From JAENVT01 sp963773085 (GTDB lineage Bacteria; Actinomycetota; Acidimicrobiia; Acidimicrobiales; Ilumatobacteraceae), in contig CAVYZS010000018.1 in the NCBI GenBank assembly GCA_963773085.1, positions 248,001-312,000 on the forward strand: a DNA stretch of 64,000 nt. Direction: 5' to 3'. Made by a program: the position numbers and the translations under genes. A model generated the notes under the pieces. It saw only the letters and a list, made by a program, of their open reading frames with translations. It was not told the origin of the DNA and made no database searches. Of this stretch, positions 27,371-36,130 are shown in pieces (the first letter of the stretch is position 1; each line of letters begins with the position of its first letter).

Positions 27371-28405
27371 ATGGCTCATGGTCTCCCCATTCTGCCGACG
27401 ACCGTTGTCGGCAGCTATGCCCATCCGTCGTGGTTCTATGCCGCCAAAGAGTTGATGGAAGCGGGCCGCTTCGGCCCGGTCGACATCGAGGAAACGTTCG
27501 ACGACGCCGTCGATCGGGCGATACTCGACCAGGAGCAGGCCGGACTCGATGTGATCAGTGACGGCGAGATGCGCAGAGCAAGTTTCGTGTGGGCGTTCGC
27601 ATCGCGAATGACCGGCCTCCGCGACGGTGGGGCCCCACGCAAGATGGGCCCGATGTCGCTCGACATGCGCAACGTACAGGAGACGACCGGGCCTGTCGGA
27701 GTGCCGAACGGGATGGGTGCCGTCGAGGAGTTCGCCTACGCATCGACGCGCACGACGAGGCCGCTCAAGATCCCGCTTCCGGGCCCGTTCGCGCTGACCA
27801 CGTTCATCCGCCCGGTCGACTACTACACCGACCGCACCCATCTCGCCGAGGCCTTCGTGCCGGCCCTCAACCACGAGATCCGCCAACTGGCGGCGGCCGG
27901 CTGCAAGTGGATCCAGCTCGACGAGCCGGCAACGCCCGGGTATGCGGCGAACGATCCACATACCGCCGTCGACATCGCCCGTCTGTTCAACCAGTGCGTC
28001 GAAGGTGTCACCGGGGTGCACTTCAGCCTGCACATCTGCTTCGGGTCGTTTCGCAAGCTGCCCTACGCCAAGAAGACCTACGCCCGCTACTTCCCTGAAC
28101 TACTCGAAGCCAAGGCCGACCAGTTCGTGCTGGAGTACGGGACCAGGGAGATGGCCGAGATCGAGCAATGGATGAACTGGGCTCCCGATCGTGAGCTCGG
28201 CGCCGGCATCATCGATATCCGCACCCACTACTGCGAAACACCCGACGATGTCGCCGAACGAGTGCGCAAGTGCCTCGATCACGTGCCCGCCGACAAGCTT
28301 TTCCTGACCACCGATTGCGGGCTGCGCTACGTGCACCGCACCCTGGCCCGGCAGAAGATCACCAACCTCGTCGCCGGCGTGCGCCAGGTGCGTGACTCGC
28401 TATGA
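27371..28405 (+). CDS. MetE C-terminal-like (cobalamin-independent methionine synthase family) protein
   Basis: A 344-residue protein of the MetE C-terminal/epoxyalkane:CoM-transferase superfamily, a zinc-dependent barrel that moves methyl or alkyl groups to thiols. It shows LPTTVVGSYAHPSW at the start, GLDVISDGEMRR, WIQLDEPATPG, the zinc ligands HICFG, and LFLTTDCGLRY with the last Cys ligand. At this length it lacks the N-terminal barrel of full MetE, so it may be a core methionine synthase or act on another methyl donor. It overlaps the nucleoside hydrolase start by four bases. Confidence 0.82.
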   Translation: MAHGLPILPTTVVGSYAHPSWFYAAKELMEAGRFGPVDIEETFDDAVDRAILDQEQAGLDVISDGEMRRASFVWAFASRMTGLRDGGAPRKMGPMSLDMRNVQETTGPVGVPNGMGAVEEFAYASTRTTRPLKIPLPGPFALTTFIRPVDYYTDRTHLAEAFVPALNHEIRQLAAAGCKWIQLDEPATPGYAANDPHTAVDIARLFNQCVEGVTGVHFSLHICFGSFRKLPYAKKTYARYFPELLEAKADQFVLEYGTREMAEIEQWMNWAPDRELGAGIIDIRTHYCETPDDVAERVRKCLDHVPADKLFLTTDCGLRYVHRTLARQKITNLVAGVRQVRDSL

Positions 28406-29361
28406 GTCCGACTGGGGCGCGGAAGATCCTGATCGACACCGACCCCGGCATCGACGATGCCATGGCCATCTTCTACGCGCTCGCCTCGCCCGAACTCGAC
28501 GTCGTGGGGATCACATCGGTCTTCGGCAACGCCCACACCTCGGTGTGCACCACCAACGCGCTCAAGTTGCTGGAGATCGCCGATCGCGCCGACGTCCCCG
28601 TCGCCAAGGGTGTCGATCGTCCGCTGGCAATGCCGTATCGCGGCCCGGTGGCGTTCGTCCACGGCACTGACGGCCAAGGCGATGTCTTCTTGTCGGCACC
28701 CACGACGCAGGCACTGTCGATCGATGCGGCACACTTCATCGTGCGTTCCGTGATGGACGCCCCGGGCGAGATCACCCTGGTGGCGCTCGGACCCTTGACC
28801 AACGTCGCCCTGGCGCTGATGCTCGAGCCGAATCTCGGTTCCCACCTCGCCGGGATCGCCCTAATGGGTGGTAACGCCTTCTGCGGTGGCAACGCATCGC
28901 CGGCCGCAGAGGCCAACATCATCAACGACCCCGAGGCGGCCGACATCGTCTTCGGTGCGGATTGCCCGATCGTGATGGCCGGGCTCGACGTGACCGAGAA
29001 GGCTGTCATGACATCGGCCGACATCGCCGCATTCGCTTCCTTCGACAACGCCCGAGCGCAACACCTTGCCAAGATCATCCCGTTCTACCAGCGGTTCTAC
29101 CGCCAGCGTCTCGGGCTCGACGGCATCTTCGTTCACGACTCGACGACCATCAGCTACCTGCTGTCGCCCGAATCCTTCGCGTGGGTGGAGCATCCCATTC
29201 GCGTGGACTGCGGCCACAGCGTTTGTCGAGGCAAGACCCAACCGGCCACGCACATCAGTGACAACGAGTCACCATGGAGCGGACGACGGGCGGTGCGAAT
29301 CCTCACCGGGGTCGACAGCCGGGCCGTGGTTGACCTGGAATTGCAGCGACTTCGGCGATGA
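28402..29361 (+). CDS. Inosine/uridine-preferring nucleoside hydrolase
   Basis: A 319-residue enzyme cleaving the N-glycosidic bond of ribonucleosides for salvage. The Ca-binding signature ILIDTDPGIDDAMAI lies near residue 9. EITLVALGPLTNVALAL and IALMGGNAF are conserved core segments, and FVHDSTTISYLL carries the C-terminal Asp of the metal site. Overlap with the MetE-like gene (ATGA) suggests an operon. Whether both act on a methylated nucleoside pathway is speculation. Confidence 0.9.
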   Translation: MSPTGARKILIDTDPGIDDAMAIFYALASPELDVVGITSVFGNAHTSVCTTNALKLLEIADRADVPVAKGVDRPLAMPYRGPVAFVHGTDGQGDVFLSAPTTQALSIDAAHFIVRSVMDAPGEITLVALGPLTNVALALMLEPNLGSHLAGIALMGGNAFCGGNASPAAEANIINDPEAADIVFGADCPIVMAGLDVTEKAVMTSADIAAFASFDNARAQHLAKIIPFYQRFYRQRLGLDGIFVHDSTTISYLLSPESFAWVEHPIRVDCGHSVCRGKTQPATHISDNESPWSGRRAVRILTGVDSRAVVDLELQRLRR

Positions 29362-29386
29362 CGTGAGAGCGTCGACTGGAACCCGG

Positions 29387-30402
29387 CTAGACCCTCAGCT
29401 CAACAGTCACATCCGTGATGGCGTGGATCCGGCGGATCATGGCCGGTGCCATCACGTGAAAGGGATGCTCGGCGCCGACGATCACGTCGTCGGTCAAGCT
29501 GGCGTTGACCACCGCGGCGATGCATCGCCCGTACTGCAGGATCTCGAACCATGTCACGACGTCGGGATCGATCGGCGGCGCATACGAGCGATAGGCGGAG
29601 ACGAAGCGGTTCGCCAGCGAGTTCGTGATCGCCGCGATCGGACGGCGCCAGCGATTCGCGGAACGGTGATGGGTGCACAGCGCAGGAGCGCTGCAGTGAA
29701 GCCGACGTCGTACTCCGGTCGGCAGAGGTTCGCATTGGTCCAGTCGAGGAGGTTGAACGATCCGTCATCGGTGACCAACAGGTTGAACGGGTGGATGTCG
29801 CCGTGACACACGACCGCTGGTGTGAAGACCGGCCGACGGCGGTCGAGCCACTGGAGCAAATGGTCGAGACCGAGCGATGACGACCGGGCGATACGGTCGA
29901 TCTCGGTGAGGTGTGCCGCAACACCGAGGTCCGCGACGTGGATCCCGGACATGTCGAGTGCGGCGATGATCGGTTGCGGATCGAGGCGGTGCAACTCCAC
30001 AGTCACCGTGGCAAGCAGTCGCGGCAAGCGGCGAAGCGTCTTCGGCACACCGACCAGGGCACGACCGAACTCGAGATCGTCGAGCGGTGCGACGCCGTCG
30101 ACACGCTCCATCACCATGAAGGCTCCACCCAAGTCTTCATCGAAACCATCGAACACAACACGAGGCGTGGGATAGCCCTGGTCGGCCACCAGGCGTTGCA
30201 CGATCGCCTCGCGGACTCCGGCATCGGGGTTGGGCATGACACGCAAGACGTGCGGGCCGTGTAGCTCTCGAGGCGGAGAGGACAGTTCGAACTCGTAGAT
30301 CGCCGCCCAGAAGCCACCGGTCATTCGGGTGGGGCCATTGGCGAACGCCTCCCGCCGTCCGGAGTGCGCGGACAGCACCCGCAGCAGCGCCTCATCGATC
30401 AT
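29387..30402 (-). CDS. Aminoglycoside phosphotransferase-like kinase, one frame break
   Basis: A protein-kinase-like (APH/choline kinase) phosphotransferase. AVVCHGDIHPFNLLVTDDG is the catalytic loop (HGDxxxxN) and NLLDWTNANLCRPEYDVGFTAALL holds the metal-binding Asp. The frame is lost near 29640-29643; restoring one base in a CC run gives 339 codons, and the protein continues with AAITNSLANRFVSAYRSYAPP to a TAG at 29387. The substrate is unknown: it could be a sugar, choline or an antibiotic, and nothing nearby indicates resistance. Confidence 0.75.
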
Positions 30403-30465
30403 CGGGCCACTATGACAGCATTTCCGAGGCGTGCCGACGAGTGACGTACCAGCTAGAACGATCGA

Positions 30466-31506
30466 ATGAATTCTCACATCGAGCTCCGCAGCGACAATGC
30501 CGCCGGCGTCGCGCCAGAGATCATGTCGGCAGTCGCGGCTGCCAACACGGGCTCCGCTCTGGCATACGGCGCGGACGACTGGACGGCCCGGTTGCGCGAC
30601 ACGGTTCGTGCCGTCTTCGAGCACCCCGACGCAGAGGTCTTCCCGGTGATCAGCGGCACGGCCGCAAACTCGCTCGCACTCGCCGCGTTGTGCCCCCCGT
30701 GGGGTGCGGTGCTGTGCCACGAGACGGCCCACATCCTGCAGAACGAATGCGGCGCGACGTCGATGTTCGGTGGCGGTGCTGTCATGCGCGGTGTCGGCGG
30801 CGAGCACTACCGCGTCACAGCATCGGAACTGATCCACGCCTTCGACACGACCCGATGGGGCGACCCACACCACTCGCAACCGTCGGTTCTCTCGCTCACC
30901 GTCCCCAGCGACCACGGCACGGTGTACACACCACAGCTGATTGGCGAGCTCGCCGCTCTGGCCGGCAGCCGCGGATTGCGAACCCACCTCGACGGAGCAC
31001 GCGTCGCCAATGCGCTCGCTGCCCTCGGCTGTACCCCAGCGGATCTCACGTGGCGGGCAGGGGTCGACGCGCTGTCGCTCGGGGCGACGAAGAATGGCGT
31101 ATTGAGCACTGATGCCATCGTCTGCTTCGACCCGGCCATCTCTGAACAGCTCGTGTACCGGGTCAAGCGGGCCGGTCACGTGGCGTCGAAGATGCGATTT
31201 CAATCGGCCCAGCTCATCGCCTATCTCACCGACGACCTATGGCTGCGACTCGCCGACCGGGCCAATGCCGCGATGACCCGACTGGCGACCGGTCTGCGCG
31301 GGATGGGCGTCGAACTGCTCAACGAGCCAGACGTCAACATGGTGTTCGCCCGGTTGGACCCCGATGCGGCGGATCGCATGGCTGAGGCCGGGTTGTTGTT
31401 CTACCGCATGACTGCCGACACCGTCCGCCTGGTCACCAGCTTCCAAACCACCGACGCCGAGGTCGACGAGGCCTTGACGCGTACCAAGTCCGCCGTCACA
31501 GCTTGA
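30466..31506 (+). CDS. L-threonine aldolase (low-specificity, PLP)
   Basis: A 346-residue fold-type I PLP enzyme that splits threonine or allo-threonine to glycine and acetaldehyde. It starts with IELRSDNAAGVAPEIM, has the PLP-phosphate region ISGTAANSLAL, the His stacking on PLP in CHETAHIL, the Asp in HLDGARVANAL, and the Schiff-base Lys in LSLGATKNGVL. Length is normal. Its 3' end nearly abuts the convergent VOC gene. Confidence 0.9.
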   Translation: MNSHIELRSDNAAGVAPEIMSAVAAANTGSALAYGADDWTARLRDTVRAVFEHPDAEVFPVISGTAANSLALAALCPPWGAVLCHETAHILQNECGATSMFGGGAVMRGVGGEHYRVTASELIHAFDTTRWGDPHHSQPSVLSLTVPSDHGTVYTPQLIGELAALAGSRGLRTHLDGARVANALAALGCTPADLTWRAGVDALSLGATKNGVLSTDAIVCFDPAISEQLVYRVKRAGHVASKMRFQSAQLIAYLTDDLWLRLADRANAAMTRLATGLRGMGVELLNEPDVNMVFARLDPDAADRMAEAGLLFYRMTADTVRLVTSFQTTDAEVDEALTRTKSAVTA

Positions 31507-31507
31507 T

Positions 31508-31876
31508 TCACTCCTGGTTCTGGCTGGCGAGACCGACCAGGTTGCCCTCGCTGTCGGTGATGAAGGCCATCCACTCCTGGGCGCCGGGCGGGCCGAAATG
31601 CCCATCGACGTCGGTGAAAATCACGTGCGGTTCGTTGGCTATCGACACGCCGTCGGCACGCAACCGTTCGACAGTTGTGCGGACATCGTCGACCCGAAGG
31701 TAGATGAGCGCACTCGGCGCCCCGCGCTCGATCAGCAGGCGGGTGTCGCCGAGCCGGAAGAACGCCAAGCCCGGTGGATCGAAGGTCGCGATCGGAGGCT
31801 CGCCGATCAGCGCGGTGTAGAACGTGACCGCTCGATCGAGGTCGTCGGCATGCAGGGCAACCTGGTGCAGGATCAC
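31508..31876 (-). CDS. VOC (glyoxalase/bleomycin-resistance) family protein
   Basis: A 122-residue protein with the paired beta-alpha-beta-beta-beta units of the vicinal oxygen chelate fold: HQVALHADDLDRAVTFYTALIG at the start and IFTDVDGHFGPPGAQEWMAFITDSEGNLVGL at the end. Potential metal ligands are His4 and Glu residues. No substrate can be assigned. Its start overlaps the stop of the upstream EamA gene by ATGA. Confidence 0.82.
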   Translation of the reverse strand: MILHQVALHADDLDRAVTFYTALIGEPPIATFDPPGLAFFRLGDTRLLIERGAPSALIYLRVDDVRTTVERLRADGVSIANEPHVIFTDVDGHFGPPGAQEWMAFITDSEGNLVGLASQNQE

Positions 31877-32808
31877 TTCGCAGCTCCGGGAGCCCGCTCA
31901 CTGATCCACACTGCCAGCAGCACCAGCGCAGCGCCCACGCCGTCACGCACGTGCAGGTGCTCGCCCACGATCAGCCACGAGAAGATGACACCGAACACCG
32001 GGGTCAGGAACATCGTCACGGCCACGCGATTCGATGGCTGGTTGGCGAGCACCAGGCACAGTAGAAGGTAGGCGATCGCTGAACCGACCCCGAGAAAGAT
32101 CGCTGCGCTCAAGGCTTTCGGGGTGATCGAGTCGCCGCGCACCATGCCACCGTTGAGCACATCGAAGAGGCACGCGGGAATGACGAAGATCAGGGCACCG
32201 ACCTGGGTGACGGCCGCGACAGCGAGCGGGTCGACGCCGCGCCCGGTACGACGAACGAACGCCGTGTACACCGAGAAGGTGACGACAGTGCCGAGCAACA
32301 AGATGATCGGGAGCACCGGTGATGGGCCGGAGTTCTCGGTGAAAACACCGGAGGCGACCAGTGCGCCGGTGAAACCCACGACGAGCGCCACGACGGCCCG
32401 TCGCGATGGAGCATCGCCCACGAGCAGCACCCCGGCGAGTGCAACGCCGATCGGTTCGAGACCGACAACGATCGAGCCGATCGTGGCCGACCCGCGGTCG
32501 ACGCCGATGCCCATGAACACTGCCATCAACCCGATCCCGAACATACCGATCAAGACCAACTGGCGGACGTGCTGCCGCGCGGTCGGCAGCCGGCGACGGG
32601 CGATGATCACCAACATCACCGCCGCGATGACGAAGCGGATGAGATTGGTGGTGGCCGGCCCGAAGCTCTCGCCGGCCAACTTGTACGACGGCAGGCTCCC
32701 GCCGAAGAAGACGACGATGGTCAACAGCGCGCCACGTACCGCCAGGGATGCCGGCTGGGTGGGCGACCCGACAACCGCCATCGTCGGGTCACTGATCGCC
32801 ACGACCAC
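31873..32808 (-). CDS. EamA/DMT-family transporter
   Basis: A 311-residue protein with ten hydrophobic segments arranged as two EamA repeats, typical of drug/metabolite exporters such as RhtA or YedA. The second repeat ends with MFLTPVFGVIFSWLIVGEHLHVRD, the usual motif of helix nine. Residues after the last helix are few. The start may be the first codon at 32808 or an ATG nine codons in. Substrate unknown. Confidence 0.85.
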   Translation of the reverse strand: MVVAISDPTMAVVGSPTQPASLAVRGALLTIVVFFGGSLPSYKLAGESFGPATTNLIRFVIAAVMLVIIARRRLPTARQHVRQLVLIGMFGIGLMAVFMGIGVDRGSATIGSIVVGLEPIGVALAGVLLVGDAPSRRAVVALVVGFTGALVASGVFTENSGPSPVLPIILLLGTVVTFSVYTAFVRRTGRGVDPLAVAAVTQVGALIFVIPACLFDVLNGGMVRGDSITPKALSAAIFLGVGSAIAYLLLCLVLANQPSNRVAVTMFLTPVFGVIFSWLIVGEHLHVRDGVGAALVLLAVWISERAPGAAK

Positions 32809-32903
32809 ACGATAGGCGGTGACAGGGGCCGGCGCTGGTGGCGCTCAGCTACCCTGGCCGCTGGCGTGCCGGGAAGACTGGTCGGCGAACTTCAGGAGAC
32901 CAT

Positions 32904-34184
32904 GTGATCCGCCAACGACGGCGCGCCCAACAACCGAGTCGGTACTTCGTGTCACCACTGCGCGACTTCCTGCGCACCGAGACGGCCGGCGGGGTGCTCC
33001 TGGTGGTGGCCGCCGCTGTGGCGATGATCTGGGCCAACTCGCCTTGGTCGTCGTCGTACCAACAGCTGTGGACCACCCCGATATCGATCACGGTCGGCAA
33101 TCACTCAGTGGATCTCGTCGCTCGGGAGTGGATCAACGAGGGACTGATCACGATCTTCTTCCTCGTCGTCGGTCTGGAGATCAAGCGCGAACTGGTCACC
33201 GGCCAACTGGCCACCAGGCGAGGTGCGTTCCTGCCGGTCGCGGCAGCGGTCGGCGGCATGGTTGCTCCAGCGCTGATCTATCTCGCCATCGCCGGCGGGA
33301 GCGCTCCACGCGGCTGGGCCATCGTTGTCGCCACCGACATCCCCCTCGCCCTCGGTGTCCTGGCGATCGCCGGCAGTCGCGTGCCCGGTCCACTACGGAT
33401 CTTTCTGCTCGCCCTGGCGATCGTCGACGACATCGGGTCGCTGTTGATCATCGCCGTGTTCTACTCGACCGGAGTCAGTTGGGGATGGGTGGCGGCGGCG
33501 ATCGCCGTGTTCGGTGCGGCCGTGATCGCGCGATGGTCAGGGGTGCAATACCCGTGGCTGTTCATCATGCTCGGATGCGGCCTGTGGCTGGCGCTGCTTG
33601 AAGCCGGCGTCAACCCCACGCTTGCGGGCGTGGCGATGGGGCTGCTGGCACCCTCGATCCCGCGCATCGCCCCCGAGTTCATCGACGTCGAAGAACTTGC
33701 CGACGTCAGCACCGTCGAGAACGCGCGAATGACGACCGATATCGCCCGCGGGTCGGTGTCGGTCGTCGAGTGGCTCGAACATGTCCTGCATCCGTGGACG
33801 AGCTACGCGATCGTCCCACTGTTCGCCCTGGCCAACACCGGAATGGTCTTGAGCGTCGACATCGTTCAGGCCGCACTCCGATCACCGGTCACGTGGGCGA
33901 TCATCGTCGCCCGGGTGATCGGCAAGCCCTTGGGAATCCTGCTGGCGACGAAGACGGCCATCGGCGCACGCCTCGCCGATCGACCGGGCGACGCCCGTGG
34001 CCGCCAGACGGTAGGGGTGGCGATGTCTGCAGGGATGGGCTTCACCGTCGCCCTGTTCATCACCGAACTGGCATTCACGGACTCGGTGCAACGTTCCAAC
34101 GCAACCCTCGGAATCCTCGTCGCCGCGGTGGCTGCAGCAGGATTGTCACTGACCGTCCTCGGTCTGCGGAGTTCACCGGAATAG
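32904..34184 (+). CDS. nhaA: Na+/H+ antiporter NhaA
   Basis: A 426-residue NhaA, exchanging one Na+ for two H+ across the inner membrane. LRTETAGGVLLVVAAAVAMIWANS begins helix one, FFLVVGLEIKRELVTG follows helix two, WAIVVATDIPLALGVL carries helix-IV residues including the Thr-Asp pair, and LALAIVDDIGSLLIIAVFY carries the paired Asp residues (Asp163/164 in E. coli). The GTG at 32904 has AGGAG 6-10 bases upstream and is preferred over an earlier start. Sodium export fits the nearby Na,K-ATPase-like pump. Confidence 0.95.
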   Translation: MIRQRRRAQQPSRYFVSPLRDFLRTETAGGVLLVVAAAVAMIWANSPWSSSYQQLWTTPISITVGNHSVDLVAREWINEGLITIFFLVVGLEIKRELVTGQLATRRGAFLPVAAAVGGMVAPALIYLAIAGGSAPRGWAIVVATDIPLALGVLAIAGSRVPGPLRIFLLALAIVDDIGSLLIIAVFYSTGVSWGWVAAAIAVFGAAVIARWSGVQYPWLFIMLGCGLWLALLEAGVNPTLAGVAMGLLAPSIPRIAPEFIDVEELADVSTVENARMTTDIARGSVSVVEWLEHVLHPWTSYAIVPLFALANTGMVLSVDIVQAALRSPVTWAIIVARVIGKPLGILLATKTAIGARLADRPGDARGRQTVGVAMSAGMGFTVALFITELAFTDSVQRSNATLGILVAAVAAAGLSLTVLGLRSSPE

Positions 34185-34302
34185 GACAGGTCGAACTGCA
34201 TGTCGAGGACAGTGAGGGGCATATCATCGACTCACTCACCGGCGCCGACCTCTTCGATGCGATCGAACGCGTCCGCGCCCAACCGACCCGGAGACAGAGA
34301 GC

Positions 34303-35340
34303 GTGATCAAGTCGTGGCTGTTCGAGTTCTTCCACCAACCATTCGAGGTGCAGTTGCGATCGGATCCGCAGGCCGTGCACGAGCATTTTCGATGGTACGT
34401 CGATCTCTGGGTTCGTGCCGACAGCCGTAATTTCGAAGGAATCTTTTTCAGCGAACATCACTTCGGAGCGGCTTACAGCCCATCACCGAACCTGTTGATC
34501 TCGCATGTCGCAGCGCTCACGACCCGGCTCCGCCTCGGGGTGCTGGGCTCGGTCACGCCGTACGCGACACCCTGGCGCGTCGTCGAAGAGATCGCCATGC
34601 TCGATCACCTCACCGGCGGCCGCCTGGAGATCGGTGTCGTCAGTGGCATTCCGCCAGAACTTGCCGTGGTCGGGATCACACCCGATGTCGCCGCCGAGCG
34701 CCACACCGAGATCATCGACGTTCTCGATGCAGCGTTGAAGTCGCCGGTGATCTCGCACCATGGCAAGGAGTGGAGCTTCGACGACCTGGAGATCCTGCCG
34801 CGATGCCTCCAGCAACCGGCACCCCCGCTGTGGACCGCAGTGCGTAGTGCGGCGTCGGCCGAGCGCGCCGGACGGCGTGGTTGGAAGGCCTGCGGGGGGT
34901 TCCTGTCGGCCAAGGAAGTGGGCGAAGTGTTCGATGCCTACCGCGTCGGCGCGATCGAGTCAGGTCATCCCTGTGGTCCGGATCAGATCGCCGTACGCCG
35001 CATGGTCACCTTCGTCGACACACCCGCTCAGCAGCGCGAGGCCGTCAACCGGGCAAAGCGGGCGCTGCTCGACGTGCTCACCGCCAGCGCCGGGCCGCTG
35101 CCCCCGTGGGCAACACTGCTCGACCGTCCCGACGAGTCGATTGCCGCGCTCAGCGACGAGGAGTTCGTCAGCGGCACCCCGCAACAGGTCGCCGAGCAAC
35201 TCATCGAACAGTGCCAGGTGATCGGCGCGGGGCATCTGCTGGTCGCCTTCAGCGAGCGTGATCACGAGCGGCTCGAGGAGAGCCACGAACTGTTCAGCTC
35301 CGAAGTCGCTCCGCTGCTGCGCGAAGTCGCCGTGGCTTAG
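34303..35340 (+). CDS. LLM-class flavin-dependent monooxygenase (luciferase-like)
   Basis: A 345-residue TIM-barrel protein of the luciferase-like family using FMN or coenzyme F420. FEGIFFSEHHFGAAYSPSPN and LGVLGSVTPYATPWRVVEEIAMLDHLTGGRLEIG are conserved blocks, and GTPQQVAEQLIEQCQVIGAGHLLVAF is the typical C-terminal block. The GTG start at 34303 overlaps the TGA of an open frame upstream (see the finding near 34150-34306). Substrate unknown. Confidence 0.87.
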   Translation: MIKSWLFEFFHQPFEVQLRSDPQAVHEHFRWYVDLWVRADSRNFEGIFFSEHHFGAAYSPSPNLLISHVAALTTRLRLGVLGSVTPYATPWRVVEEIAMLDHLTGGRLEIGVVSGIPPELAVVGITPDVAAERHTEIIDVLDAALKSPVISHHGKEWSFDDLEILPRCLQQPAPPLWTAVRSAASAERAGRRGWKACGGFLSAKEVGEVFDAYRVGAIESGHPCGPDQIAVRRMVTFVDTPAQQREAVNRAKRALLDVLTASAGPLPPWATLLDRPDESIAALSDEEFVSGTPQQVAEQLIEQCQVIGAGHLLVAFSERDHERLEESHELFSSEVAPLLREVAVA

Positions 35341-35349
35341 GATCGATCG

Positions 35350-36117
35350 ATGGCACGACTCGATGGCAAGGTTGCCCTGATCACGGGCACCGGCGTTGGA
35401 ATGGGCCGCGCCGCTGCTCTGCGGTTCGCCGCCGAAGGAGCCACGGTCGTCGGCTGCGATCTCAACCCGCAGACGTCAGCCGAGACCGTCCGACTTGTTC
35501 GCGGGGCGGGCGGCACGATGACCGCGACGGCCCCGGTCGATCTGTCCTCGTTCGAGGCAACGCAACGGTGGGTGGACGATGCCGCAGCGACCTACGGCGG
35601 CATCGATGTGCTGTACAACAACGCCTCGTTGCCGGTGGTCGGCCCATGGGACGACCTCACCGTCGATGACTGGCATGCCGGTATCAGGAACGAGTTGGAT
35701 CTGGTCTTCTATGCATGCAAGGTTGCCTGGCCCCATCTCGTCGCCCGTGGTGGCGGAAGCATCATCAATGTCGCCTCGATCGCCTCGATTCGCGGCGCAG
35801 CCTTCTTCCAGCAGGCCGCTCACGGAGCTGCCAAGGGCGGCGTGCTGGCGTTCACGTACCACCTTGCGGCCGCCGGCGGCCCGCACCGGATCCGCGCCAA
35901 CGCGATCTTGCCCGGCCTGATCCGCACCCCCTCGACCGAGTTCCTGTTCTCTTCGCCCGATGCCCCCGGCAGCCAACTCGCTGCGGCAAACCCGTTGGGC
36001 CGTGCCGGTGACGCCGACGACGTTGCCAAGCTCGCTGCCTTTCTCGCCTCGGACGAGGCGTGGTACATCAACGCGGTGGCCATCCCTGTCGATGGTGGCC
36101 AGTCCGTCATCGAGTAG
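35350..36117 (+). CDS. Short-chain dehydrogenase/reductase with His in the YxxxK position
   Basis: A 255-residue SDR with the NAD(P)-binding TGTGVGMGRAAA motif, a YNNASLP (NNAG-like) motif, and SIINVASIASIRG with the catalytic Ser. The active-site segment reads AAHGAAKGGVLAFTYHLA, so the usual Tyr of YxxxK is His while Lys is kept. The C-terminus (AVAIPVDGGQS) is standard for classical SDRs. The change may alter or abolish oxidoreductase chemistry. Confidence 0.85.
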   Translation: MARLDGKVALITGTGVGMGRAAALRFAAEGATVVGCDLNPQTSAETVRLVRGAGGTMTATAPVDLSSFEATQRWVDDAAATYGGIDVLYNNASLPVVGPWDDLTVDDWHAGIRNELDLVFYACKVAWPHLVARGGGSIINVASIASIRGAAFFQQAAHGAAKGGVLAFTYHLAAAGGPHRIRANAILPGLIRTPSTEFLFSSPDAPGSQLAAANPLGRAGDADDVAKLAAFLASDEAWYINAVAIPVDGGQSVIE

Positions 36118-36130
36118 GTCGGAGTGAACC

